DNA of 32,451 bases from Acidimicrobiaceae bacterium (lineage in GTDB: Bacteria > Actinomycetota > Acidimicrobiia > Acidimicrobiales > Ilumatobacteraceae), in assembly GCA_947505655.1 (NCBI GenBank), contig CANNMD010000009.1:1-32451 (forward strand), in the 5' to 3' direction. Made by a program: the position numbers and the translations under genes. The notes beneath the pieces were generated by a model that was not told the origin of the DNA, searched no databases, and was given only the letters and a program-made list of their open reading frames with translations. This document shows positions 6,021-13,744 of this stretch, piece after piece; position 1 is the first letter of the stretch; each line of letters starts with the position of its first letter.

Positions 6021-8042
6021 TCACGGGGTTGGCGGTGGGAACTCGGGCGTGTATCCCTTGTTATCGGGATTGATCTGACGCGGATTATCGCGACCAAACA
6101 AGGTCACCGCGGCCTTCCATGTGTCGTCCACAAGATCCCAGCCTGCGCTGTTTGTTTCTTCGTAGTGCCCAGGGGGTTCGCCGAGCTCACGACCAAGCGC
6201 CTGACCATAACGACATGAGTCGAGAGCAACCTTGGCGAGATCGGCCGGCACACCGTCGAGGCTGCTTGGGTCGTCGGTGATCTTCTTACAGACCGGCCCG
6301 CTCACGCCATCGACGGTGTCGATGACCCCAGCCTCGAAGGCTCGCTTGCAACCATCGGGAGGCCCAATGATTTCGGCGGCGCAGCGCACTTTCACTTCGT
6401 TGAGCGGAACCCAGTAACCCAGTTCGTCACCGCCAAGACCAACTGTAAACGTGGTCGGTTCATCGACCAGATCGAGCAGGTAGCCCGGCGTTGCATAGTC
6501 GGCGCCGCGGGCGTGCTCTTCGTTGGCATCGCGGTAGTACTTGTCGGTGGCGGTCACGAAGTCGGCGGGCAGCCCGATGACCAACTCGGGAGGCAACTCA
6601 CCCGGCATGAACAAGAAGCCGACCGACCCGAGCGACAGATGGACAAGTCGAGTCTTGAGTACATCGGCCACCCGAATCTGACTTTGGACGAGCGGCGTGA
6701 GCACCGGATCGTCGACGACCTTGCCGTCGTCAGATACGCACGTTTCATCGCTGAACGGCATCGTGCAGTTGTAACCCATTGGGCTCTTCCACCCGAGATC
6801 GCCGTCGGCGAGTAACACCCGGAAGCCAATGTTGGTGAGGCGCGTATAAAACGACTGCTCCCGCCACACCAATGCCGGCACCGTTATTGCCTCGGCAGCG
6901 TCGACAAGCTCCAGCACATGAAGACCCAACTGCGTACCGATCGATTCGGTCTTGGCAAAGCTCCTGCCGAGATAGTCGGTGGCGCCAGGAAGCGGCTTGG
7001 CCCCTGCTGGCACAACCCATCCGTTGCCCTCAGGGTGCTCGGCGTCGATGACCCACGTTGGCGCCTGGCCGGGACCGATCTGGCTGCCGAGTGGACCGTT
7101 GAAGTACATCACCTCGCCGCCGATTTCGCTGCTCACGACATCGCGCAGCACGCCCGGATAATCAGACGTGAAGTAACGCCCGTCGGCTTTGCAGTCGTCG
7201 TCGGTCCAACCCTTGGCCGTGCAGACAGCCGCAATATCAAACCCAGTCTTGGGCTCGAAACCCAATGTGGTTTCGGGGTGACTCGCCCATTGCACAATGG
7301 TGGCAATCACGTCGTCGGTAGCCGTGCTGCGCGCAACCAACACGTTGAGCGCCGGATCAAACACAACAGGATCGCGAACATCGTTCATGCCATATCGATG
7401 CTCGCCGGATGCCACCGCCAATGTTGCTGGCTCGAGCGCGGCGACAGCCTCGTTCACGGTGGCAGCAGTCTCGGCGGCCATCGTCTCGTACCACTTGTCG
7501 TTCACGCTGAACGCAGTGTCGGGACCGTGGTGGTTGTGCGTGGCCGACACGATGATTTTGGCGCTGTCTTTCCACTGCGCAGGCAGGCTCTTGCGCGCCA
7601 TTGCCTCGATCTCGGCAGCGTCGGCGGCGAACACCATGTAGACATCGGCGGTTACCAAGACCACCAGTGAGTCGCCTTCTTGAATTGCTACTGCGGTGGC
7701 CTTCACATCATCGTGCACCCAAGCCGCATCGTTGTTGCCGTTGCCCACATCGACAGCGCCCTGATCGAACGCCGGCACGTAGACGCCAGGGTTATACGGG
7801 TCAACGTTCGACCAGCCCGGAGCGGTTGACACGTAGTCGCGATTGCCGCCCACCGTTGGCAACACCGAGCGACTTGCGGCGCCAACGAGCACATTCGAGG
7901 CGGCTACATCAGAGGTGGCTGTCGCTGAGCTTGTGCCGGTGCCGTCTGCAGAGTTAGAGCCTGGTGATGAACTACTTGAGCATCCCGCCAAGAGACCAAC
8001 ACAGGCAGCGGCGGCAAGCAAACGAATACGGCGTGATGACAT
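6021..8042 (-). CDS. Neutral/alkaline ceramidase-like lipoprotein
   Basis: A 673-residue exported lipoprotein. The signal is MSSRRIRLLAAAACVGLLAGC with lipobox Cys21, then a Ser/Gly/Thr-rich spacer to about residue 50. The body resembles the N-terminal domain of neutral/alkaline non-lysosomal ceramidases: SATHNHHGPDT (166-176; family SATHTHSGP, zinc ligands), QWASHPET with His255, and YFNGPLGSQIGP (313-324) where the family has its catalytic Ser loop. Neutral ceramidases hydrolyse N-acyl-sphingoid bases with zinc. This protein is divergent, so it may be another amidase or esterase. Cys-containing loops around 274-284 suggest disulfides. It starts from a leaderless-type promoter. Confidence 0.75.
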   Translation of the reverse strand: MSSRRIRLLAAAACVGLLAGCSSSSSPGSNSADGTGTSSATATSDVAASNVLVGAASRSVLPTVGGNRDYVSTAPGWSNVDPYNPGVYVPAFDQGAVDVGNGNNDAAWVHDDVKATAVAIQEGDSLVVLVTADVYMVFAADAAEIEAMARKSLPAQWKDSAKIIVSATHNHHGPDTAFSVNDKWYETMAAETAATVNEAVAALEPATLAVASGEHRYGMNDVRDPVVFDPALNVLVARSTATDDVIATIVQWASHPETTLGFEPKTGFDIAAVCTAKGWTDDDCKADGRYFTSDYPGVLRDVVSSEIGGEVMYFNGPLGSQIGPGQAPTWVIDAEHPEGNGWVVPAGAKPLPGATDYLGRSFAKTESIGTQLGLHVLELVDAAEAITVPALVWREQSFYTRLTNIGFRVLLADGDLGWKSPMGYNCTMPFSDETCVSDDGKVVDDPVLTPLVQSQIRVADVLKTRLVHLSLGSVGFLFMPGELPPELVIGLPADFVTATDKYYRDANEEHARGADYATPGYLLDLVDEPTTFTVGLGGDELGYWVPLNEVKVRCAAEIIGPPDGCKRAFEAGVIDTVDGVSGPVCKKITDDPSSLDGVPADLAKVALDSCRYGQALGRELGEPPGHYEETNSAGWDLVDDTWKAAVTLFGRDNPRQINPDNKGYTPEFPPPTP

Positions 8043-8048
8043 CGCCAG

Positions 8049-8054
8049 AATCTA
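8049..8054 (-). promoter_or_regulatory. Leaderless -10 element (TAGATT) for the ceramidase-like gene
   Basis: On the minus strand TAGATT ends 6 nt before the ATG at 8042. An AGGAG lies 15 nt upstream, too far to be a good Shine-Dalgarno, which favours a leaderless start. It lies in the 30-bp gap after the DsrE-like gene. Confidence 0.5.
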
Positions 8055-8072
8055 GTGCTCCTTGGCGCCCGC

Positions 8073-8540
8073 TTACGTGAAGATGATCTGACCGCCCGCC
8101 GCCTTCTCGTAAAACTCGCCGACGGTGATGATGCCTTGTACCTGCGGAACGAGGTCGCTTTGGGTCAGCCCAAACAGATCGACCGACGCTTTACATGCAT
8201 ACAAGCCTGCACCGGTGTCACTGATCATCTCGATGAACTCCGGGATCGATGGGATGTCGAGATGCTCCATCTTCCTTTCCATCATGTGGGTGGTCAGCGA
8301 CGAAACCCCAGGGATTCCGCCAAGCATCGTGGGCATGTGTAAGCCCGGATTTCCAACGGTGGAAATCTTGATGTGCTCGTTACGACCAACGTGAATCACA
8401 TCGAGACCAAAGAACGTGAAGAACAGGTTGGCCTCAATGCCTTCGGCTCGGGCACCGTTAGCCATGATCAATGCCGGGTAAACGCCATCAAGCGAACCCT
8501 TCGAGACGATGATCGAAACCTTCTGAATCGGGTCACTCAC
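8073..8540 (-). CDS. DsrE/DsrF/DrsH-like family protein
   Basis: A 155-residue protein of the DsrE-like superfamily (DrsE_2 type). It begins SIIVSKGSLDGVYPALIMANGARAEGIEANLFFTFFGLDVI and has the characteristic single active-site cysteine Cys116 in GLYACKASVDLFGL. DsrE-type proteins carry persulfide sulfur and hand it to DsrC/TusE or TusA partners. It is the third gene after the SQR-like flavoprotein and the DsrC-like protein, 48 bp downstream of the latter. The start is GTG at 8540, chosen for AAAGGTGG just upstream. Role in a sulfur relay is inferred from family and context. Confidence 0.85.
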   Translation of the reverse strand: MSDPIQKVSIIVSKGSLDGVYPALIMANGARAEGIEANLFFTFFGLDVIHVGRNEHIKISTVGNPGLHMPTMLGGIPGVSSLTTHMMERKMEHLDIPSIPEFIEMISDTGAGLYACKASVDLFGLTQSDLVPQVQGIITVGEFYEKAAGGQIIFT

Positions 8541-8588
8541 GACGCCACCTTTCTGTCGAGCATGCGTGGAGGGCTTGCGACGAATCGC

Positions 8589-8906
8589 CTAAATACATCC
8601 CCGCGGCTTTGGTATGCCAGCAATGCGCGCGGCAACTTTGGCGGGGCCATGAGGGAACAACTCGTAGAGCTCTTTGACCGAAACACCCGACGCCTTGCCG
8701 AGCGTGCGCACTGTCGGGCCAGAGCCGCGACTGAAGTACTCCTGGCGCATAAACCGAATCACCTGCCAATGACGATCGGTGAGCACCGCAATGCCCTCTT
8801 GCCTGGCGAGTTCGTCAGCGATCTCCGGCACCCACTGCTCTGGCTTCTCAAAGAAGCCCTCAGCGTTGAGCTCGACACTTACTCCGGAAATGAGAGTTGC
8901 GGTCAT
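8589..8906 (-). CDS. TusE/DsrC/DsvC family sulfur-carrier protein
   Basis: A 105-residue protein with the full DsrC/TusE pattern: AEGFFEKPEQWVPEIADELARQEGIAVLTDRHWQVIRFMRQEYF, then LYELFPHGPAKVAARIAGIPKPRGCI. The mobile C-terminal arm keeps the penultimate cysteine (Cys104, CysA). The second cysteine of true dissimilatory DsrC, eleven residues upstream, is Ala93. It therefore resembles TusE-like single-cysteine carriers that relay a persulfide rather than form the DsrC trisulfide. Its ATG overlaps the stop of the SQR-like gene (ATGA, 8903-8906), indicating coupled translation. No dsrAB or tusBCD genes are visible in the window. Confidence 0.88.
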   Translation of the reverse strand: MTATLISGVSVELNAEGFFEKPEQWVPEIADELARQEGIAVLTDRHWQVIRFMRQEYFSRGSGPTVRTLGKASGVSVKELYELFPHGPAKVAARIAGIPKPRGCI

Positions 8907-10207
8907 GACACCTTCTCAGGCTTGGGCCCTTCCTTGGGCCGTTCGATCGAGCGCAATCGTTGGGGGCCGCCAAGTTCGACGCGCTTGCCGGCGGTGGGCA
9001 TCTTTGATTTGATCCCAGGGATGCGCCGACCTGCGAGCAGAGCGTGCCAATACAGCCATTGAAACGTGACCTTGCCCCAGTGGTTGAGTCGGCTCTCCTT
9101 GAGCAGCGGGAGCCCAACCGTGCCGGGGAACCGGCCGGGCATCGGCTCGGTGTCGTAGTTGAAGTCGATGAGCAATGCCTTCCCGAATCCCGATTCGATG
9201 AAGCAGTTGGTGTGCCCGTCGTAGCTGGCATCGAGCGTTTCGCCATTGATGAAATGCACCACGTTCGCCACCAACGCATCGCCTTCGAAATGCGCAACCG
9301 AGCCAGCCTTTGACGCCGGGATGTTTGCGGCGTCGCCGATCACGAAGATGTTTGGCCGCACCAACGATTGCATCGTGTGTGGATCGGTCGGCACGAAGTT
9401 GTTCTCGTCGCCGAGGCCATTCGAACGCCCGACATAGACGGCCCCGCTGTGCATCGGGATCACTACGGCCAGATCGAACGGCACCTCGCGACCGTCGTAG
9501 CCGACAAGTCGGCGCTTGATTCCGTCGACACTGCCGGTGTTGAAATCGGGTATCAGCCGAATGTTCTTTTCGGTGAGCAAGCTCCCGAGCGTGTCGCTTG
9601 CAATCGGCTTGGTGAACGCGCCATCCAACGGAGTCACATAGGTGATCTCTACCCGATCACGAATGCCCCGTTGATGGAAATACCAGTCGGCCAAGAAACA
9701 GAACTCAAGAGGAGCTACCGGACACTTAATGGGATTGTCCACCACGTTGACAACCAAGCGACCACCGTCGAAACGATCGAGTGCTGCTTCCAATACTTCG
9801 GCAGCATGCAAGGTGTAGAAATGATGCACTGCGTTCATCGCAATCGCATCGGATAGCCCCTCGGTTTCATCGGGGGACAACACAGAGCCCGTGGCCACGA
9901 TGAGCACGTCGTAGGGAACCTCTTCACCGTCGCGTAGAACAACTGTGTTCCGATCAGCATCGACGTGGTCGATGAGCCGTTCGATGTAGAGAATGTCGCT
10001 ATTCAGCTGACTCTGTCGTGGCCGTTCGAGGTGATGCGGCCGAGCAAGCCCAAACGGTACGAACAACAACCCAGGTTGATACACATGCACATCATCGAGA
10101 TCGATCACGGTAATTTCCGCGCCCCGACGCCCGAGTTCTCGATGCAAACGGTTGGCGGCCAGAGTGCCGCCCGTGCCTGCACCGAGAATCACAATCCGAG
10201 AACTCAT
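8903..10207 (-). CDS. Sulfide:quinone oxidoreductase-like FAD protein
   Basis: A 434-residue two-dinucleotide-fold flavoprotein. It has the N-terminal FAD motif RIVILGAGTGGTLAANRL, the second-domain motifs VLIVATGS and FVIGDAANIP, and an amphipathic C-terminal part (WGKVTFQWLYWHALLAGRRIPG) that could bind the membrane. Cys162 (PIKCPVAP) and Cys335 (HTNCFIESG) sit at the positions of the redox cysteine pair of SQRs; Cys170 is extra. SQR oxidises sulfide to sulfane sulfur and passes electrons to quinone. The start is ATG 10207, with AAGGAG just ahead, rather than the upstream frame extension to 10225. It leads an operon with DsrC- and DsrE-like carriers, which fits transfer of the sulfane sulfur. 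Confidence 0.85.
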   Translation of the reverse strand: MSSRIVILGAGTGGTLAANRLHRELGRRGAEITVIDLDDVHVYQPGLLFVPFGLARPHHLERPRQSQLNSDILYIERLIDHVDADRNTVVLRDGEEVPYDVLIVATGSVLSPDETEGLSDAIAMNAVHHFYTLHAAEVLEAALDRFDGGRLVVNVVDNPIKCPVAPLEFCFLADWYFHQRGIRDRVEITYVTPLDGAFTKPIASDTLGSLLTEKNIRLIPDFNTGSVDGIKRRLVGYDGREVPFDLAVVIPMHSGAVYVGRSNGLGDENNFVPTDPHTMQSLVRPNIFVIGDAANIPASKAGSVAHFEGDALVANVVHFINGETLDASYDGHTNCFIESGFGKALLIDFNYDTEPMPGRFPGTVGLPLLKESRLNHWGKVTFQWLYWHALLAGRRIPGIKSKMPTAGKRVELGGPQRLRSIERPKEGPKPEKVS

Positions 10208-10224
10208 TGCGACTCCTTCACGCA

Positions 10225-10230
10225 TGTATA
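10225..10230 (-). promoter_or_regulatory. Putative -10 (TATACA) of the sulfur operon
   Basis: On the minus strand TATACA lies 17 nt upstream of the SQR-like ATG and ahead of its Shine-Dalgarno AAGGAG. The DosR-like palindrome centre (10265) would fall near -47 from a start site at about 10218, a usual activator position. Confidence 0.4.
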
Positions 10231-10257
10231 TGGTGCGTCACGAAGGCCGGCATGGTT

Positions 10258-10272
10258 AGGGCACAAAGTCCC
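10258..10272 (-). promoter_or_regulatory. DosR/DevR-like binding site
   Basis: On the minus strand the site reads GGGACTTTGTGCCCT. It matches 11 of the 12 fixed positions of the published mycobacterial DosR core GGGACTTNNGNCCCT; only the central G differs. It lies in the 70-bp gap between the oxidoreductase gene stop and the SQR-like start, 50 bp before that start. It predicts hypoxia-, NO- or redox-responsive activation by a DosR-like response regulator; no such regulator is encoded in the window. Confidence 0.6.
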
Positions 10273-10277
10273 TTGTT

Positions 10278-13200
10278 TTAGTCCGCTGGCACAGAATCCG
10301 GCACGGCAGAACCCGACGGGTTCATCAACGCGGCCAGGCGGGCCCGGTAGTTCACCAACGACTCGAGCTTGATCGACTCGTAGCCGCGCACCAGTTCGGG
10401 CAGACCGGCGGCCTCCAGCGTTACGACCGCTGGCGCGTTGGCCCGAACAAGCACCGTGATCGAGTCGGCGTATTCGCCTGCGAGTGCACGCTCGATACGA
10501 CGCAGCTTGGTCATGCCCGGCAGGTCGAATGGTGTGCCACGTAGACGGCGGCCAGCCCGCAGGCCAACCATCAACGGCGTGGCCCAACGACCCAACGAGA
10601 TCTTGTTCTTCATGCCCAGCGAGCGAAGCATCGGCGGATGTAGCTGCCACTGAACTCGGGCACCCTCGCCAGCGATGGCTTCGGCCGCGGCACGCGCCTC
10701 TGGGGCCAGCAACAGCCGAGCGACTTCGTACTCGTCTTTATAGGCCATCAGCTTGTGCAGATTTGTTGCAAACACATCAACCGTTTCGGCCGAAGCGCCA
10801 GCCGTGCGCAGCGTCTCGATGCGATCGAGATACAGCTGCGAATACGCCTGCGACTGATACGCCACGAGGTCGGCTGCACGCATCGCAATCGGATCGAGCG
10901 GCTCGGCTGATGCCTCGACCGAAGAGTGCACGCCCGCCGCCTTGGCGACCGAGTCGGAATCGATGATCCATTGGCGGCCCCACGCAAACGCAGCAAGGTT
11001 GCGATCGACTGCAACGCCATTGAGCGAGATGGCCCGCTCGAGGCTGATGGTAGACACCGGCAGCACGCCCGCCTGATGAGCCACACCAAGAAGGAACACG
11101 TTGGCCGTGGTGGTGTCGCCGAAGAGACCATTGACCAACTCGAATACTGGCGCGTACCGATTGAGTTCGGCACGGCTGGTGGCGTTGAGGCGACCAACGA
11201 GATCGTCGAGTTCGGGATACGCCACCGTCGGATGGAGCACCATCTTGCCGGTAGGTGTGGGCGAATCGGAGCCGATGACGATTGTGCGATCCACCGAGGC
11301 ACCGCGAAGTTGCGCGTCGGTTGCGGCGCCGAGCAAGTCGAAGGCGATCAGCACATCGACGCTTCCTGCAGCGGCCTTGTTGGAGCCGACGTGCTCGTCG
11401 CGACTGATGAACACATCGCTCACTACCAGACCGGCTTTTTGTGACAGTCCTGTTTGGTCGAGGCCACGAACTTGTAGCCCATCGAGCATCGCTGCGGTGC
11501 CAAGGATCTGGCTGACAGTGACAACACCAGTGCCACCAATGCCTGGCATACGAACCATCAGACCATCGATTGGATCAACCAGAGTCGCGGCCGCAAGATC
11601 GGAGGGAGCCCTCGTGAAACGGGTCTTCACCTTGATGGGTCGCTTTGGCTCAAGCACCTTCACGAAGCTCGGGCAGTCGCCGCGCAGACACGAGTAATCG
11701 AGATTGCACGAACTCTGATCGATGTGTGTCTTGCGCCCGAACTCGGTCTCTACGGGTTGCACAGACAGGCAGTTGCTCTGTTGCCCACAGTCGCCACAGC
11801 CCTCGCACACGCGCTCGTTGATGAGTACCCGAAACGCTGGCTTGGCGACCTTGTCGCGTTTGCGCAGACGGCGCTTCTCGGCAGCGCACAGCTGATCGTG
11901 GATCAGCACCGTGACACCCGGGATCGCTGCCAACCGTTCTTGCGCCTCGACCATTCGGGTGCGGTCCCAGACCTCAACTTCGTTGGGCAATCCAATCGAG
12001 TTGTACCGGTCAAGGTCGTCGGTAGTCACCATCACGGTGCGCACGCCTTGCAGCAGCAAGATGCGCGCCATCGTGGGCACGTCGACGGCGCCAGTTGCGT
12101 CTTGCCCGCCGGTCATCGCCACAACACCGTTCACCAAGATCTTGTAGGTGATGTTGACGCCAGCGGCGATCGCACCTCGAATAGCCAATTGGCCGCTGTG
12201 CGCGTAGGTGCCGTCGCCGATGTTCTGAATGAGATGAGGCGTATCGACAAACGGAGCCATGCCCACCCACTGAGCTCCTTCGTTGCCCATACAGGTGAGC
12301 CCGACAATTTCGCCAACGCGTGACGAGTCCATCATTGCGACCATCGAGTGGCAGCCGATGCCGCCGCCCACCAGCGACCCAGCAGGTACCTCGGTGCTCA
12401 CGTTGTGCGGACAGCCGCTACAGAAATACGGCGTGCGATTCAGCGTGAGCGGAATGAGCACCCGAGGGCGAGCAGCGGAACGCAACGGAGCGAGTCGATC
12501 GTCGGTGAGTCGCTCAACGAGACGCGACCGCAACGGGCCCACGATCGAGTCGGCATCAAGCGAACCGTGCGCTGCCAGAAGATGGCGACCTTGTTCGTCG
12601 TTCTTGCCCGTGATTGTCGGTCGATCGGGCGACGACCAGAGCGCCTCTTTGAGCATGGCCTCGAGTGTGGGCGTCTTATCTTCGACCACGAAAATCTCGG
12701 TGAGTCCGACGCCGAAGCGACGCAACAGCGCATGGTCGATAGGCGAGATCAACCGAAGGTGAAGCAAGCGAATGCCGGCATCGGCAATGTGCTCATCGGT
12801 GGCCAACCCCAACATGCGCAACGCCTGACGGACCTCGGTGTAGGTGTGCCCAGCGGCAGCAATACCGATCCACGCGTCGTCGGGATTGACATCGATGGTG
12901 TTGAGATTGTTCTCGGTGCCATAGGCCCGCGCCAGCTCGAGACGAATCTCGTACAACTCGCGTTCGAGGTCGAGCGTGTGCGGCGTGAGTAGCCCGCCGT
13001 CGGCATGGGGCACGAACGTGTAGCCCTCGAAGTCGACCTTCGGCGCAACCGTAGAGACGCGATCGAGCGCAAGGTCGATGGCTTCGGTTCCGTCGGCAAC
13101 GGCTGCCACAATCTTGAGCGCCGACCACAGTCCGCTGGCGCGAGACATCGCTACGGCATGGCGTCCGAGATCGAGCGCCGACTGCACATCTCCCGGAAAG

Positions 13201-13730
13201 AGGATGGGCATATGCAACCCAATCAAGGTGGAGTCCGATGCACTTGGCAAGGTAGACGACTTGGCCGCGCCATCGTCGCCGACGAACGCCACTGCGCCCG
13301 AGTTGCGATGCACACCGGCGAACATCGCGTGTCGTATTGCATCGCTGGCGCGATCGACACCCGGAGTCTTTCCGTACCAGTAGCCAACAATGCCGTCGTA
13401 ACGACAATCGGGTCGCTCGGCCGCCAACTGGCTACCCATGACTGCGGTAGCCGCAAGCTCTTCGTTGAGCGCGTGGCGGTGCACGTAGTTGAGCTCGCCT
13501 GCCGACTTCGCGGCAACGTCGGCTTCACGATCGAGCCCCGCCAGCGGCGAGCCCGGATAGCCCGTGACGAAGGCTGCTGTGTTGAGCCCATTGCTGCGGT
13601 CGACACGCATTTGCTCGAGCGGCAATCGAGCGAGCGCCTGAACACCCGACAAGAAGACGCGACCCGAATCACGGTCGTAACGACTGGAGAGTTTGTAGTC
13701 GCTCAGCTCTGGCTCGACAATGTCAGTCAC
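10278..13730 (-). CDS. Indolepyruvate ferredoxin oxidoreductase family protein, fused subunits
   Basis: A 1150-residue single-chain 2-oxoacid:ferredoxin oxidoreductase of the indolepyruvate (IOR) type. The N-terminal pyrimidine-binding part has TGYPGSPLAGL (~56-66). The thiamine-diphosphate part, about 440-600, has GGGIGCHSMVAMMD and HLIQNIGDGTYAHSG. An iron-sulfur segment, about 635-690, has CEGCGDCGQQSNC and further cysteines (SSCNLDYSCLRGDCPS). The gamma-type domain begins VRMPGIGGTGVVTVSQILG. The C-terminal ~200 residues are typical of the fused form. It converts aryl- or branched 2-oxoacids to acyl-CoA and reduces ferredoxin. It starts with GTG 14 bp after an acyl-CoA dehydrogenase stop, with no clear ribosome site, so it is probably in that operon and may act in amino-acid or acyl-CoA catabolism. 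Confidence 0.92.
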   Translation of the reverse strand: MTDIVEPELSDYKLSSRYDRDSGRVFLSGVQALARLPLEQMRVDRSNGLNTAAFVTGYPGSPLAGLDREADVAAKSAGELNYVHRHALNEELAATAVMGSQLAAERPDCRYDGIVGYWYGKTPGVDRASDAIRHAMFAGVHRNSGAVAFVGDDGAAKSSTLPSASDSTLIGLHMPILFPGDVQSALDLGRHAVAMSRASGLWSALKIVAAVADGTEAIDLALDRVSTVAPKVDFEGYTFVPHADGGLLTPHTLDLERELYEIRLELARAYGTENNLNTIDVNPDDAWIGIAAAGHTYTEVRQALRMLGLATDEHIADAGIRLLHLRLISPIDHALLRRFGVGLTEIFVVEDKTPTLEAMLKEALWSSPDRPTITGKNDEQGRHLLAAHGSLDADSIVGPLRSRLVERLTDDRLAPLRSAARPRVLIPLTLNRTPYFCSGCPHNVSTEVPAGSLVGGGIGCHSMVAMMDSSRVGEIVGLTCMGNEGAQWVGMAPFVDTPHLIQNIGDGTYAHSGQLAIRGAIAAGVNITYKILVNGVVAMTGGQDATGAVDVPTMARILLLQGVRTVMVTTDDLDRYNSIGLPNEVEVWDRTRMVEAQERLAAIPGVTVLIHDQLCAAEKRRLRKRDKVAKPAFRVLINERVCEGCGDCGQQSNCLSVQPVETEFGRKTHIDQSSCNLDYSCLRGDCPSFVKVLEPKRPIKVKTRFTRAPSDLAAATLVDPIDGLMVRMPGIGGTGVVTVSQILGTAAMLDGLQVRGLDQTGLSQKAGLVVSDVFISRDEHVGSNKAAAGSVDVLIAFDLLGAATDAQLRGASVDRTIVIGSDSPTPTGKMVLHPTVAYPELDDLVGRLNATSRAELNRYAPVFELVNGLFGDTTTANVFLLGVAHQAGVLPVSTISLERAISLNGVAVDRNLAAFAWGRQWIIDSDSVAKAAGVHSSVEASAEPLDPIAMRAADLVAYQSQAYSQLYLDRIETLRTAGASAETVDVFATNLHKLMAYKDEYEVARLLLAPEARAAAEAIAGEGARVQWQLHPPMLRSLGMKNKISLGRWATPLMVGLRAGRRLRGTPFDLPGMTKLRRIERALAGEYADSITVLVRANAPAVVTLEAAGLPELVRGYESIKLESLVNYRARLAALMNPSGSAVPDSVPAD

Positions 13731-13744
13731 GTATCAATGCTTTC

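Noticed and set aside
12348-12992. Long plus-strand open frame inside the IOR gene
   Set aside because: It is opposite strongly conserved thiamine-domain coding sequence, has no ribosome site and no family match.
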